From Pararhodobacter zhoushanensis (lineage in GTDB: Bacteria; Pseudomonadota; Alphaproteobacteria; Rhodobacterales; Rhodobacteraceae): 64,000 nt of DNA. Numbering within the stretch: the first letter of the stretch is position 1; every line of letters starts with the position of its first letter. The position numbers were made by a program, and so were the translations under genes. Location: NCBI RefSeq assembly GCF_025949695.1, contig NZ_JAPDFL010000001.1:1532001-1596000 (forward strand), read 5' to 3'. Below are positions 57,039-64,000 of the stretch, piece after piece. Below the pieces are notes generated by a model. The model saw only the letters and a list, made by a program, of their open reading frames with translations, did no database searches and was not told where the DNA came from.

Positions 57039-58142
57039 ATGCCGCACACTGTAGCGCAGATCGCAGCCGCCCTTGGCGCGCGCTTTGAGGGTGCTGGCGA
57101 TCTGACGGTCACCGGCGCTGCCGAGCCTGCTGCGGCCTCTCCCTTCGATCTCGCTCTGGCCATGGACCCGCGCTATGCGGACGGTCTGGCCAAGGGCCGC
57201 GCGCGTGTCGCGCTGCTGTGGGAAGGGGCGGACTGGGCGGCGATGGGCCTGCAAGCCGCGATCTTTGCGCCGCGCGGACGGCTGGCGATGGCCGGGCTGA
57301 CGCGGATCTTTGACGCCGGCCCCGCAATTGCCCCCGGCCTGAGCCCCTTGGCCGCCATCGACCCCAGCGCCGAGATCGGCGAGGGCGCGGCGATCGGCCC
57401 CTTTGCGGTCATCGGCGCGAACGCAGTGATCGGGCCGCGCGCGCGGATCGCCGAGCATGTGTCCATCGGTGCCGAAGCGGTGATCGGTGCGGACGCCCTG
57501 CTGCTGGCGGGGGCGCGCATCGGCGCGCGGGTGCGCATCGGCGACCGCTTCATCGCCCAGCCCGGCTGCGTGATCGGCGGCGACGGGTTCAGCTTTGTGA
57601 CCGAGGAACGCTCGCGCGTCGAAGAGGCCCGCGCGACGCTGGGCAAGCCCGAGCAGACCAAGCCGCAATCCTGGCTGCGCATTCATTCGCTGGGGGTGAC
57701 GATCGGCGATGACGTCGAGGTCGGCGCGAATACCACCATCGACCGGGGCACAATTCGCGACACGCAGATCGGCCGGGGCAGCAAGATCGACAATCTGGTG
57801 CAGGTCGGTCACAACGTGATCGTCGGAGAGGATTGCCTGCTGTGCGGTCAGGTCGGCGTGGCAGGGTCCACGCGGATCGGCAACCGGGTGGTGCTGGGCG
57901 GTCAGGTCGGCGTGGTGGACAACATCACCGTGGGCGATGACGTGGTCGCCGGGGCCGGGACGCTGATCACCTCGAACGCGCCCGCCGGTCGCGTTCTGAT
58001 GGGATCGCCGGCAGTTCGCATGGATCAGCACGTAGAAATGTACAAAGCACAGCGCAGATTGCCAAGAATCCTTGCGCAAATCGCGGACCTTCAGAAAACT
58101 GTCAAGAACCTCAGGGAGAAGGGTGGCGACGGCGACCCTTGA
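57039..58142 (+). CDS. lpxD: UDP-3-O-(3-hydroxyacyl)glucosamine N-acyltransferase
   Basis: LpxD adds the second 3-hydroxyacyl chain in lipid A synthesis, using acyl-ACP. The 367-residue protein has an N-terminal uridine-binding domain ([28 protein letters not shown]) and a left-handed beta-helix of hexapeptide repeats (~105-330). The catalytic His258 is in VQVGHNV and the IGGDGFSFV segment lies near 184-192. It is followed after 15 bases by an ACP and then a ketosynthase gene. Confidence 0.94.
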   Translation: MPHTVAQIAAALGARFEGAGDLTVTGAAEPAAASPFDLALAMDPRYADGLAKGRARVALLWEGADWAAMGLQAAIFAPRGRLAMAGLTRIFDAGPAIAPGLSPLAAIDPSAEIGEGAAIGPFAVIGANAVIGPRARIAEHVSIGAEAVIGADALLLAGARIGARVRIGDRFIAQPGCVIGGDGFSFVTEERSRVEEARATLGKPEQTKPQSWLRIHSLGVTIGDDVEVGANTTIDRGTIRDTQIGRGSKIDNLVQVGHNVIVGEDCLLCGQVGVAGSTRIGNRVVLGGQVGVVDNITVGDDVVAGAGTLITSNAPAGRVLMGSPAVRMDQHVEMYKAQRRLPRILAQIADLQKTVKNLREKGGDGDP

Positions 58143-58157
58143 TCAGGAGATGACAGG

Positions 58158-58451
58158 ATGGACGGTACGTTCTTGACCGCAAGTGATGACCTTCAAGGCC
58201 GGGTGATCGGAATTCTTGCCGCGCAGGCGCTGCGCGAACCCTCAGGCCTGACGCTGGACATGACACTTGACGGGTTGGGCATCGACAGCCTCGGCATGGC
58301 CGAGATCATCTTTGCCATTGAAGAGGAATTTGACGTGATGGTGCCTTTCAACGCGAATGAGTCTGACGCCGGGGCCGAGACCCTGGATCTGCGCACCGTG
58401 GGTTCGGTCTGCGCGGCGGTCGAACAGCTGCTCCGCTCGCGGCGGGGCTGA
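58158..58451 (+). CDS. Specialised acyl carrier protein
   Basis: A 97-residue acyl carrier protein with the phosphopantetheine Ser44 in GIDSLGMAEIIFAIEEEFDV. It is longer than AcpP and has a helix III region with ANESDAGAETLDLRTVGSV. It lies between lpxD and a ketosynthase gene with three bases to the latter, so it probably serves as a dedicated carrier for that ketosynthase. It is not the housekeeping acpP, and does not look like AcpXL. Confidence 0.85.
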   Translation: MDGTFLTASDDLQGRVIGILAAQALREPSGLTLDMTLDGLGIDSLGMAEIIFAIEEEFDVMVPFNANESDAGAETLDLRTVGSVCAAVEQLLRSRRG

Positions 58452-58454
58452 GGC

Positions 58455-59660
58455 ATGGGCAGGCGCGTTGCTATTACCGGAGCCGGAACCGTCAACGCGC
58501 TGGGGCCCGATGTGACGACAACCTGGGCCGCTCTGGCAGCGGGCCGGGTGGCTATTGGCCCGATGGACTTCGAGGAAATCGAGCGCCTGACGGTGCGCAT
58601 CGGTGCGCAGATCAGGGATTGGGACGGGGCTGCGCATTTCGCCCGGCAAGAGATGGCGCTTTATGACCGCGCCGTGCAATTCGCCTGCGAGGCCGGGCGG
58701 CAGGCCGTGGCGCAAGCCGGCCTGACCCTGAGCGACGAGGAAATCTTGCGCGCCGGTGTGGTGATGGGCACCGGCGTCGGCGGGCAGACCACGATGGATG
58801 ACAGCTACCGCGCGGTGCATGCGCAGGGCAAGAACCGGGTGCATCCCTTCACCATCCCGCGGCTGATGCACAGCGCGGCGGCCTCGCATCTGGCGATGCG
58901 GCACGGGCTGAAGGGACCGGCGTTTACTGTGTCGACCGCCTGCGCCTCGTCCAATCACGCGATGGGGCTGGCGTTTCAGATGGTGCGCTCTGGCGCGGCG
59001 CCGGTGATGCTGACCGGCGGCTCGGATGCGGCGCTGTGTTTCGGCGGGCTCAAGGCCTGGGAAGGGCTGCGCGTCATGTCCCCCGACGGCTGCCGCCCGT
59101 TCTGCGCCAGCCGCAACGGCATGGTGCTGGGCGAGGGGGCGGCGGTCTTTGTGTTCGAGGACTGGGAGCGCGCGGTGAACCGTGGAGCGACCATTCTGGG
59201 CGAGATGGTCGGCTTTGCGATGACCTCGGATGCGGCGGACATCGTGCTGCCGGACCCGGATGGTGCCGTGCGCGCGATGCGCGGCGCGCTGGGCGACGCG
59301 GGGCTGAACCCTGAGGATGTGGGCTACATCAACGCCCATGGCACGGCGACCGCCGTCAATGACCGCTCGGAAGCGCTGGCGATCCGCACGGTGTTTGATG
59401 CGCCGCCCCCGGTGAGTGCTACCAAGTCGATGCACGGCCACCTGCTGGGCGCTGCGGGCGCGGTCGAGATGCTGGCGGTCTTGATGGCGTTGGGCGACGG
59501 GGTCCTTGCCCCGACCGCGGGCTGGCAGCGCGAAGATCCCGACGTGCTGGGACTGGACGTGGTCCCCAACGAAGCGCGCCGCACCAAGGTGGGCGCGGCG
59601 CTGAGCAATGCGTTTGCGTTCGGCGGGATGAACGCCTGTCTGGCGGTGCGCAGGGCCTGA
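58455..59660 (+). CDS. Beta-ketoacyl-ACP synthase, FabF-like
   Basis: A 401-residue condensing enzyme. The Cys-His-His triad is complete: Cys163 (STACASSNHA), His295 (NAHGTAT) and His329 (KSMHGHLLGAAG), with Lys324. It is shorter and more divergent than housekeeping FabF (~415 residues). Three bases separate it from the ACP gene, so both are probably co-translated. The adjacency to lpxD suggests a role in making a particular 3-hydroxyacyl chain for lipid A; a polyketide or storage-lipid role is not excluded. Confidence 0.88.
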   Translation: MGRRVAITGAGTVNALGPDVTTTWAALAAGRVAIGPMDFEEIERLTVRIGAQIRDWDGAAHFARQEMALYDRAVQFACEAGRQAVAQAGLTLSDEEILRAGVVMGTGVGGQTTMDDSYRAVHAQGKNRVHPFTIPRLMHSAAASHLAMRHGLKGPAFTVSTACASSNHAMGLAFQMVRSGAAPVMLTGGSDAALCFGGLKAWEGLRVMSPDGCRPFCASRNGMVLGEGAAVFVFEDWERAVNRGATILGEMVGFAMTSDAADIVLPDPDGAVRAMRGALGDAGLNPEDVGYINAHGTATAVNDRSEALAIRTVFDAPPPVSATKSMHGHLLGAAGAVEMLAVLMALGDGVLAPTAGWQREDPDVLGLDVVPNEARRTKVGAALSNAFAFGGMNACLAVRRA

Positions 59661-59678
59661 CGGCCCGGCGCAGGCCGT

Positions 59679-60299
59679 TCAGGGGTTGGCGCGCGCGGCG
59701 GCCGCTGCGGCGGCAAGACGCGTTTGCAGATCGTCATAGGCAGCGGTGAACCCGGCCAGCGAGACGTTGATCTCGACCGGCTGGTCGATGGCCACGAAAG
59801 GCGCGATGGTGACCGTGGCGCTGCTGCCCGCCTTCATGCGGGTGATCTCGTCCGGGGACAGGCCCATGCGCACGACGCAACCGACCACGGTGCAGACGCG
59901 AAAGCCCTCAACCCGCATGTTTTCTTCCTGACCGATGCGAAAGCCCAGGCCCGTGGGCAGGAAGGTTTCCAGCGGCGTGGTCACGGTCGCGCCAGCGGCG
60001 AATTCGGCACCCAGCGGCAGGGCGGCGATGCTCAGCTCGGCAATCGGCGCGTCCGAGGGATCGAGCAGCAGCTGGTACATCTCGCAGGTCTGCGGCTGAC
60101 CGGCGACCTCGGGCGAACAGATGATCTGCCAGTCGCGGAAGGTGGCCGCCAGAACCGGGCCCGCCGCGTCGGGTGCGGGCGCGGTCGGGGTGGCCGCATC
60201 GGCGGCCGGGGCCGGGGCGGTCTCTTGGGCGAAAGCCATCGGCGCTGCCAGCAGCGTGGCGCTGACAAGGCCCGAAACCAGGGCAGAACGGAACATCAT
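59679..60299 (-). CDS. Invasion associated locus B (IalB) family protein
   Basis: A 206-residue periplasmic protein with a signal peptide (cut after MAFAQ) and a Pro/Ala-rich linker (ETAPAPAADAATPTAPAP). The IalB domain follows: FRDWQIICSPEVAGQPQTCEMYQLL ... VEGFRVCTVVGCVVRMGLSPDEI. The cysteine pairs IICSP/QTCEM and RVCTVVGC are conserved in IalB proteins. Two adjacent ATGs (60299, 60296) are possible. Role in envelope stability is known for family members only in general terms. Confidence 0.88.
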   Translation of the reverse strand: MMFRSALVSGLVSATLLAAPMAFAQETAPAPAADAATPTAPAPDAAGPVLAATFRDWQIICSPEVAGQPQTCEMYQLLLDPSDAPIAELSIAALPLGAEFAAGATVTTPLETFLPTGLGFRIGQEENMRVEGFRVCTVVGCVVRMGLSPDEITRMKAGSSATVTIAPFVAIDQPVEINVSLAGFTAAYDDLQTRLAAAAAAARANP

Positions 60300-60642
60300 G
60301 GAAGCTTCCTTCAGTGCGGGGCGTTGGCATCGCCCTAGCATGATCCGCGTCGCAAGTCAGGGGAAAAACCGGGCCGTTCACGGTCAGGTCAGGGCGGTGC
60401 GCCGGGCCGGGGGGCGCGGCATCGGCCAAAAGCGAAAGGGGCCCGCAAGCTGGACCCCTTCCGACTTTTTTAGCTCCCTGTCGGACTGGCCGACTTATTG
60501 AAAGAAACGCTAGGCAGAAAAAAACAATGCGTCAACAGGAAATCAACGATCCGTGAGGAGGGTTGAAAGACGTCAATCATTGCCCCGGCGCCCGGCGATT
60601 TTGCGGGCAGTGTGACGTTTTCTGCAGCGCGCGTGAATCGGA
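60300..60642 (-). ncRNA. Candidate small RNA or leader between MFS and ialB
   Basis: On the minus strand TTGACG (60535-60530) and TAGCGT (60512-60507) with a 17-base spacer form a plausible sigma-70 promoter. About 50-70 bases on comes GTCGG-CCAGT-CCGAC, an unpaired AGGGAGCTAAAAAAGTCGG, and AAGGGG...CCCCTT followed by TCGCTTTT, a terminator-like hairpin (60460-60435). So a transcript of about 70 nt (roughly 60503-60429) is possible. It could instead be an attenuated ialB leader. The rest of this 343-base gap shows nothing else coding. Confidence 0.4.
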
Positions 60643-61860
60643 TCACGCAGCACGCGGGCGCAGTGCCAGCCAGATCAGCGCGCCGCCTGCCAGAACCAGG
60701 AAGGGCAGCATGGCCAGATTGACCAGCTGCCAGCCGGTTTCGACGTCGGAGCCCGAGCAATTCATCAATTGTCCCGAGCTGAGCGACGCCACGGTGACGC
60801 CGCCGAACACGATCGCATCGTTGACGCCCTGAATACGGCCCCGCTCGGCACTGTTGTGCGCCTGGGCCAGCATTGTGGTGCCGCCGATGAAGGCAAAGTT
60901 CCAGCCGATGCCGAGCAGGATCAGCGAGATGAAGAACTGTTGTAGCTCGACCCCCGACAGCGCCACAGCGCCGCTGCCGGCCAGAATCAGCAGCCCGGCG
61001 GCGATGATCTTCTGAACGCCAAACCGCGCAATCAGGTGGCCGGTGAAGAACGACGGCGCATACATCGCCAGCACATGGGCCGAGACGATATCGGCCGCAT
61101 GGCTGGTCTGATAGCCGCAGCCGACCACCGCAAGCGGGGTCGAGGTCATCACCAGATTCATCAAGGCATAGGCCACCGTCGCGCAGATGATCGCCACCAC
61201 GATGATCGGATCGCGCAAAAGCTCGGACCGCGACCGCCCTTCCATCGGTGCGCCCTGCACGGCGACCGGGGGCTTGGGGATGTCGAGAAAAACAAACAGC
61301 CACATGCCGACGAGGTTCAGCACGATCACGCCGAAATACGTGCCCAGGAAGGGGATCAGCATCGACTCCGCGGTAACTTTGACCAGCTGCGGCCCGATGA
61401 TCGCGCTGAGCAGGCCGCCGGCCATCACGTAGCTGATCGCTTTGGGCTTGTAGGCGTCCGAGGCGGTGTCGGTCGCCGCAAAGCGGAAGAACCCCTGCGC
61501 GGACATGTAGACGCCCGTGAACAGGGCGCCGACCACGAACAGCGTGAACGAGCCGTACAGCAACCCCAGCGCGGCGATCACCGCCCCGAACGCCCCAGAG
61601 GCCGAGCCCAGAATGAACCCCGCCCGCCGTCCGCGGCGTTGCATGAAGGACGACAGCGGCGTGGCCGACAGCATCGACCCCAGCACCGCCATGGTGATCG
61701 GCAGCGTGGCCCAGCAGGGGTTGGGGGCCAGCGTCTGCCCGGCCAGTCCGGCGGTGGTGAAGATCATCGGCATCTGCGCGCCCAGAATCGCCTGCGCGGC
61801 AACCAGAACCCACACATTGCGCTTGGCGCGGCGGTCATCGGAGAGGGGGAGTGTGCTCAT
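60643..61860 (-). CDS. Major facilitator superfamily transporter
   Basis: A 405-residue membrane protein with 12 hydrophobic segments, the MFS pattern. The loop between segments 2 and 3 (SFMQRRGRRAGFILG) and the motif-like GTTMLAQAHNSAERGRIQGVNDA (segment 9-10 loop) match the MFS group with drug or metabolite exporters. The substrate is unknown. Start gives MSTLPLSDDRRAKRNVWVLVAAQ. The upstream full repeat module separates it from fabD. Confidence 0.85.
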   Translation of the reverse strand: MSTLPLSDDRRAKRNVWVLVAAQAILGAQMPMIFTTAGLAGQTLAPNPCWATLPITMAVLGSMLSATPLSSFMQRRGRRAGFILGSASGAFGAVIAALGLLYGSFTLFVVGALFTGVYMSAQGFFRFAATDTASDAYKPKAISYVMAGGLLSAIIGPQLVKVTAESMLIPFLGTYFGVIVLNLVGMWLFVFLDIPKPPVAVQGAPMEGRSRSELLRDPIIVVAIICATVAYALMNLVMTSTPLAVVGCGYQTSHAADIVSAHVLAMYAPSFFTGHLIARFGVQKIIAAGLLILAGSGAVALSGVELQQFFISLILLGIGWNFAFIGGTTMLAQAHNSAERGRIQGVNDAIVFGGVTVASLSSGQLMNCSGSDVETGWQLVNLAMLPFLVLAGGALIWLALRPRAA

Positions 61861-61950
61861 ACGACCGGCGTAGCGCGGGGTTTTGGCAAAAGGAAGTGAA
61901 AATCTTCACACGATAAGCAACTGCGGCGCAGGGTCGCGTGGCCCGGGGGC

Positions 61951-62165
61951 AGCGGCGCTCGGCCCCATCGAGGGGCCTCGCGCCGCTCTGGGCTGCTGCC
62001 CAGACCCGCCCGGGAGGATTTTCCATCCTCCCGAACCCTCCTGGAGGATACTTCCAGACAGAAAATGGGCTCGTTAATGTTCTGTTAAGGCTACATTTTC
62101 TGTCTTCAAATATCCTCGGGGGTGAATTCGCTGAAAGCGAAGAGGGGGGCTGAAGGCCCCCTTGC
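61951..62165. repeat. Gene-end palindromic module, full copy 4 (subfamily B), with ATCGA hairpin
   Basis: Between fabD and the MFS gene (both leftward). The order is an ATCGA-loop hairpin (61951-61987, stem with TC/TC internal mismatch as in copy 3), GGGAGGAT-ATCCTCCC, then arms AGACAGAAAATG (62056-62067) and CATTTTCTGTCT (62094-62105) around TTAA (62074-62077) and TTAA (62085-62088), seven bases apart. Last come the TTCGCT-GAA-AGCGAA hairpin and GGGGGGC...GCCCCC. It is nearly the same assembly as copy 1 but with subfamily B arms. Confidence 0.8.
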
Positions 62166-62176
62166 CTGTTCAACCG

Positions 62177-63106
62177 TCAGGCCTTGAGGGCGGCGATGTC
62201 CTCGGGCGTTCCGATGGCTTTGGTCACGCTGGCGCGCTCGATCCGTTTGATCATGCCAGACAGGGCCTTGCCCGCGCCGATCTCCCAAAATTCGGTCACC
62301 CCTTGCGCGACCATCCAGGCGACGGATTCGCGCCAGCGCACCGAACCGGTCACCTGTTCGACCAGCAGCGCCCGCAACTGGTCGGGGTCGCTGACCGCCT
62401 CGGCGCGGACATTGGCAACGACCGGCACGCGCGGCGCATTCAGCGTCACGCTGGCCAGCGCTTCGGCCATCGCCTCGGCGGCGGGTTGCATCAGCGCGCA
62501 GTGGAACGGGGCCGAGACGGGCAGGAGCAGCGCGCGCTTGGCACCGCGCGCCTTGGCCAGCTCGACGGCGCGTTCGACGGCGGCCTTGTGCCCCGACACC
62601 ACGACCTGCGCCGGGTCATTGTCATTGGCGGCCTGGCAGACGTCGCCCTGTGCCGCCTCGGCGGCGACCTCGGTTGCGGTGGCAAAATCGAGGCCCAGCA
62701 GCGCTGCCATCGCCCCCACCCCCACCGGCACCGCCGATTGCATCGCCGTGCCGCGGATGCGCAGCAGGCGCGCTGTGTCGCTGATGCTGAGCGCACCCGC
62801 CGCCGCCAGGGCCGAGTATTCGCCCAGGCTGTGCCCGGCGACAAAGGCGGCGTCGGTGATCGCGAAACCTTCAGCGTCGAGCGCGCGCAAGGCGGCCAGC
62901 GAAGTCGCCATCAGCGCCGGCTGCGCGTTGGCGGTCAGGGTCAGTGCTTCGATCTCGCCGTCCCAGATCAGCGTCGACAGCGATTCGCCCAGGGCCGAAT
63001 CGACCTCGTCGAACACGGCACGGGCGGCGGGATAGGCCTCGGCCAGCGCGCGGCCCATGCCGATAGTCTGGGCCCCTTGGCCGGGGAACACGAAAGCACG
63101 GGTCAT
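62177..63106 (-). CDS. fabD: Malonyl-CoA:ACP transacylase
   Basis: FabD loads malonyl onto ACP for fatty acid synthesis. The 309-residue protein has FPGQGAQTIGMGRAL (~7-21), GHSLGEYSALAA (Ser93 nucleophile), the His of VSAPFHCALMQPAAEAM (~200-216), and the ending GKALSGMIKRI. All catalytic residues are present. fabG and acpP, often next in line, do not follow here; the MFS gene does. Confidence 0.95.
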   Translation of the reverse strand: MTRAFVFPGQGAQTIGMGRALAEAYPAARAVFDEVDSALGESLSTLIWDGEIEALTLTANAQPALMATSLAALRALDAEGFAITDAAFVAGHSLGEYSALAAAGALSISDTARLLRIRGTAMQSAVPVGVGAMAALLGLDFATATEVAAEAAQGDVCQAANDNDPAQVVVSGHKAAVERAVELAKARGAKRALLLPVSAPFHCALMQPAAEAMAEALASVTLNAPRVPVVANVRAEAVSDPDQLRALLVEQVTGSVRWRESVAWMVAQGVTEFWEIGAGKALSGMIKRIERASVTKAIGTPEDIAALKA

Positions 63107-63211
63107 GGTAACCTCCAATTAGGGTTTTTCCCGGCATATCGTCACGAAAGGGTCGGCGCAATCGTCTGGCCTTTGGGGCGCGGGTCCGGGGCTGTCGGTA
63201 CAAGGGAGTGC

Positions 63212-64000
63212 ATGATGCGAGACGACAGGGGCATGGGGAAGGGTCCGGTCAATGGCGACAGCACCGATGTGATCCGCTCGATGGCTGAGGATGCGGGCGA
63301 TCTGGCCGTGCAGATCGCGCAGGCGCACGGCCATGCCGATGCGATCTCGGCCGAACTGGCGCAACAGCGCAGCGTGTTCGACGGTCTCCACACCGAAGCG
63401 TCGCGGATGAATGAGGCCAGCGCAGCGGTCGAATCCGCGACGCGCACGGCGAAGCTGGCGACCGAGGCGGCGCATGAACGGCTGGATACGGCGCGCGCGG
63501 GCTTCTTGCGCGTCATGGATCAGGTACGCACCCTCACGCGGGAGGCCGACGGGATGGGCGACAGCGTCGATGCGCTGGCGCATGCGATCGAAGGTGTGCG
63601 CCGGTCGGTGGAGGATATTGCCGAAGTGGCGCAGCTGACCAACATGCTGGCGCTCAACGCACAGGTCGAGGCGGCGCGCGCCGGACAGTCGGGGCGCGGC
63701 TTCATGGTTGTCGCCGAAGAGGTGAAGGCGATGTCCGAACGCACCGCCGCCGCGACCTCGACAATCAACAAGACGCTGCAGAACCTGCGCGGCTCGGCAG
63801 ACGGCATTGCGAAGACCAATGCCGCCTTGTTGGCCCGCACGCTCAGCATTCGAGACGAAACCTCGGTATTTTCCGAGTCGATGGATGCCATCGACAGCGC
63901 GATGACCGAGGTCAACGCCCAGCAAGAGCAGATCGAGGCCGCCCGCCGCGACTCGGCGCGGGCGATAGGCGTGGTCGATCAAAGCATCCGGCGGATGGAC
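63212..64000 (+). CDS. Soluble methyl-accepting chemotaxis-like protein, partial
   Basis: A reading frame from ATG 63212 (or 63215) runs off the right edge after 263 residues. It has no membrane segment. It is helical and coiled-coil-like, with the MCP signalling hairpin MLALNAQVEAARAGQSGRGFMVVAEEVKAMSERTAAAT at about residues 145-182. So it is a cytoplasmic chemoreceptor-type protein; the sensory region, if any, is short or beyond the window. The start is supported by AAGGGAG upstream. Confidence 0.82.
   Translation, partial: MMRDDRGMGKGPVNGDSTDVIRSMAEDAGDLAVQIAQAHGHADAISAELAQQRSVFDGLHTEASRMNEASAAVESATRTAKLATEAAHERLDTARAGFLRVMDQVRTLTREADGMGDSVDALAHAIEGVRRSVEDIAEVAQLTNMLALNAQVEAARAGQSGRGFMVVAEEVKAMSERTAAATSTINKTLQNLRGSADGIAKTNAALLARTLSIRDETSVFSESMDAIDSAMTEVNAQQEQIEAARRDSARAIGVVDQSIRRMD

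Overview
This is a GC-rich stretch of an alphaproteobacterial chromosome, almost certainly from the Rhodobacterales (Rhodobacteraceae). The evidence is the gene order trpC-moaC-moeA-lexA, a lexA operator of the alphaproteobacterial form GTTC-N7-GTTC, a PutA without a DNA-binding domain beside a divergent Lrp-type regulator, Hint-domain RTX secretion proteins, and the folK/rpoZ/rel/pdxJ/acpS cluster. I see no phage, insertion sequence, CRISPR array, tRNA or rRNA. It looks like ordinary chromosome with a few accessory systems.

Layout. 1-8.5 kb: ispH (cut by the left edge), a YqaA membrane protein, a NYN-domain protein, then folK, rpoZ, the bifunctional ppGpp enzyme, a DUF2062 protein, pdxJ, a LysE exporter, a secreted protein and acpS. 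8.7-14 kb: a leftward operon mobA - unknown - trpC - moaC - moeA, followed by SOS-controlled lexA, with a DUF2478 gene divergent from mobA. 14-17 kb: a CueR-type promoter driving copA-cueR. 17-24.9 kb: ArsC-like protein, NTPase, cold-shock protein, DEAD-box helicase, UbiH-type hydroxylase, HAD phosphatase, GntR regulator, and a GspE-N/glycosyltransferase gene preceded by a consensus CtrA-type site. 25-33.7 kb: carA, suhB, putR/putA, rhomboid protease, pirin. 33.8-37.6 kb: an ECF sigma/NrsF anti-sigma pair divergent from a bufferin operon (bufA-bufB-bufC-doxX), a copper-linked RiPP system. 37.8-45.6 kb: amidase, M20 hydrolase, guanine deaminase, LysR regulator and an RTX-Hint protein. 45.9-54.2 kb: tpiA, ilvD, Fe-S assembly factors, tgt and a CNNM/CorC protein. 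54.3-64 kb: divergent MepK-like and L,D-transpeptidase genes, lpxD-ACP-KS, ialB, an MFS transporter, fabD, and a soluble chemoreceptor cut by the right edge.

Two themes stand out. Copper: copA-cueR and the bufferin operon are two separate copper responses in one window, and both divergent bufferin promoters share a TGTAAC-N17-CGT element. Gene ends: 3' boundaries carry a family of repeated palindromic modules. Four full copies have covarying arms around an invariant TTAA-N7-TTAA, five half copies follow stop codons, and seven GC hairpins share an ATCGA loop.

Five genes (ispH, the NYN gene, mobA, the glycosyltransferase, putA) carry single-base frameshifts. Some of these genes are normally essential and two of the shifts lie in or beside homopolymers, so sequence error is likelier than gene decay.
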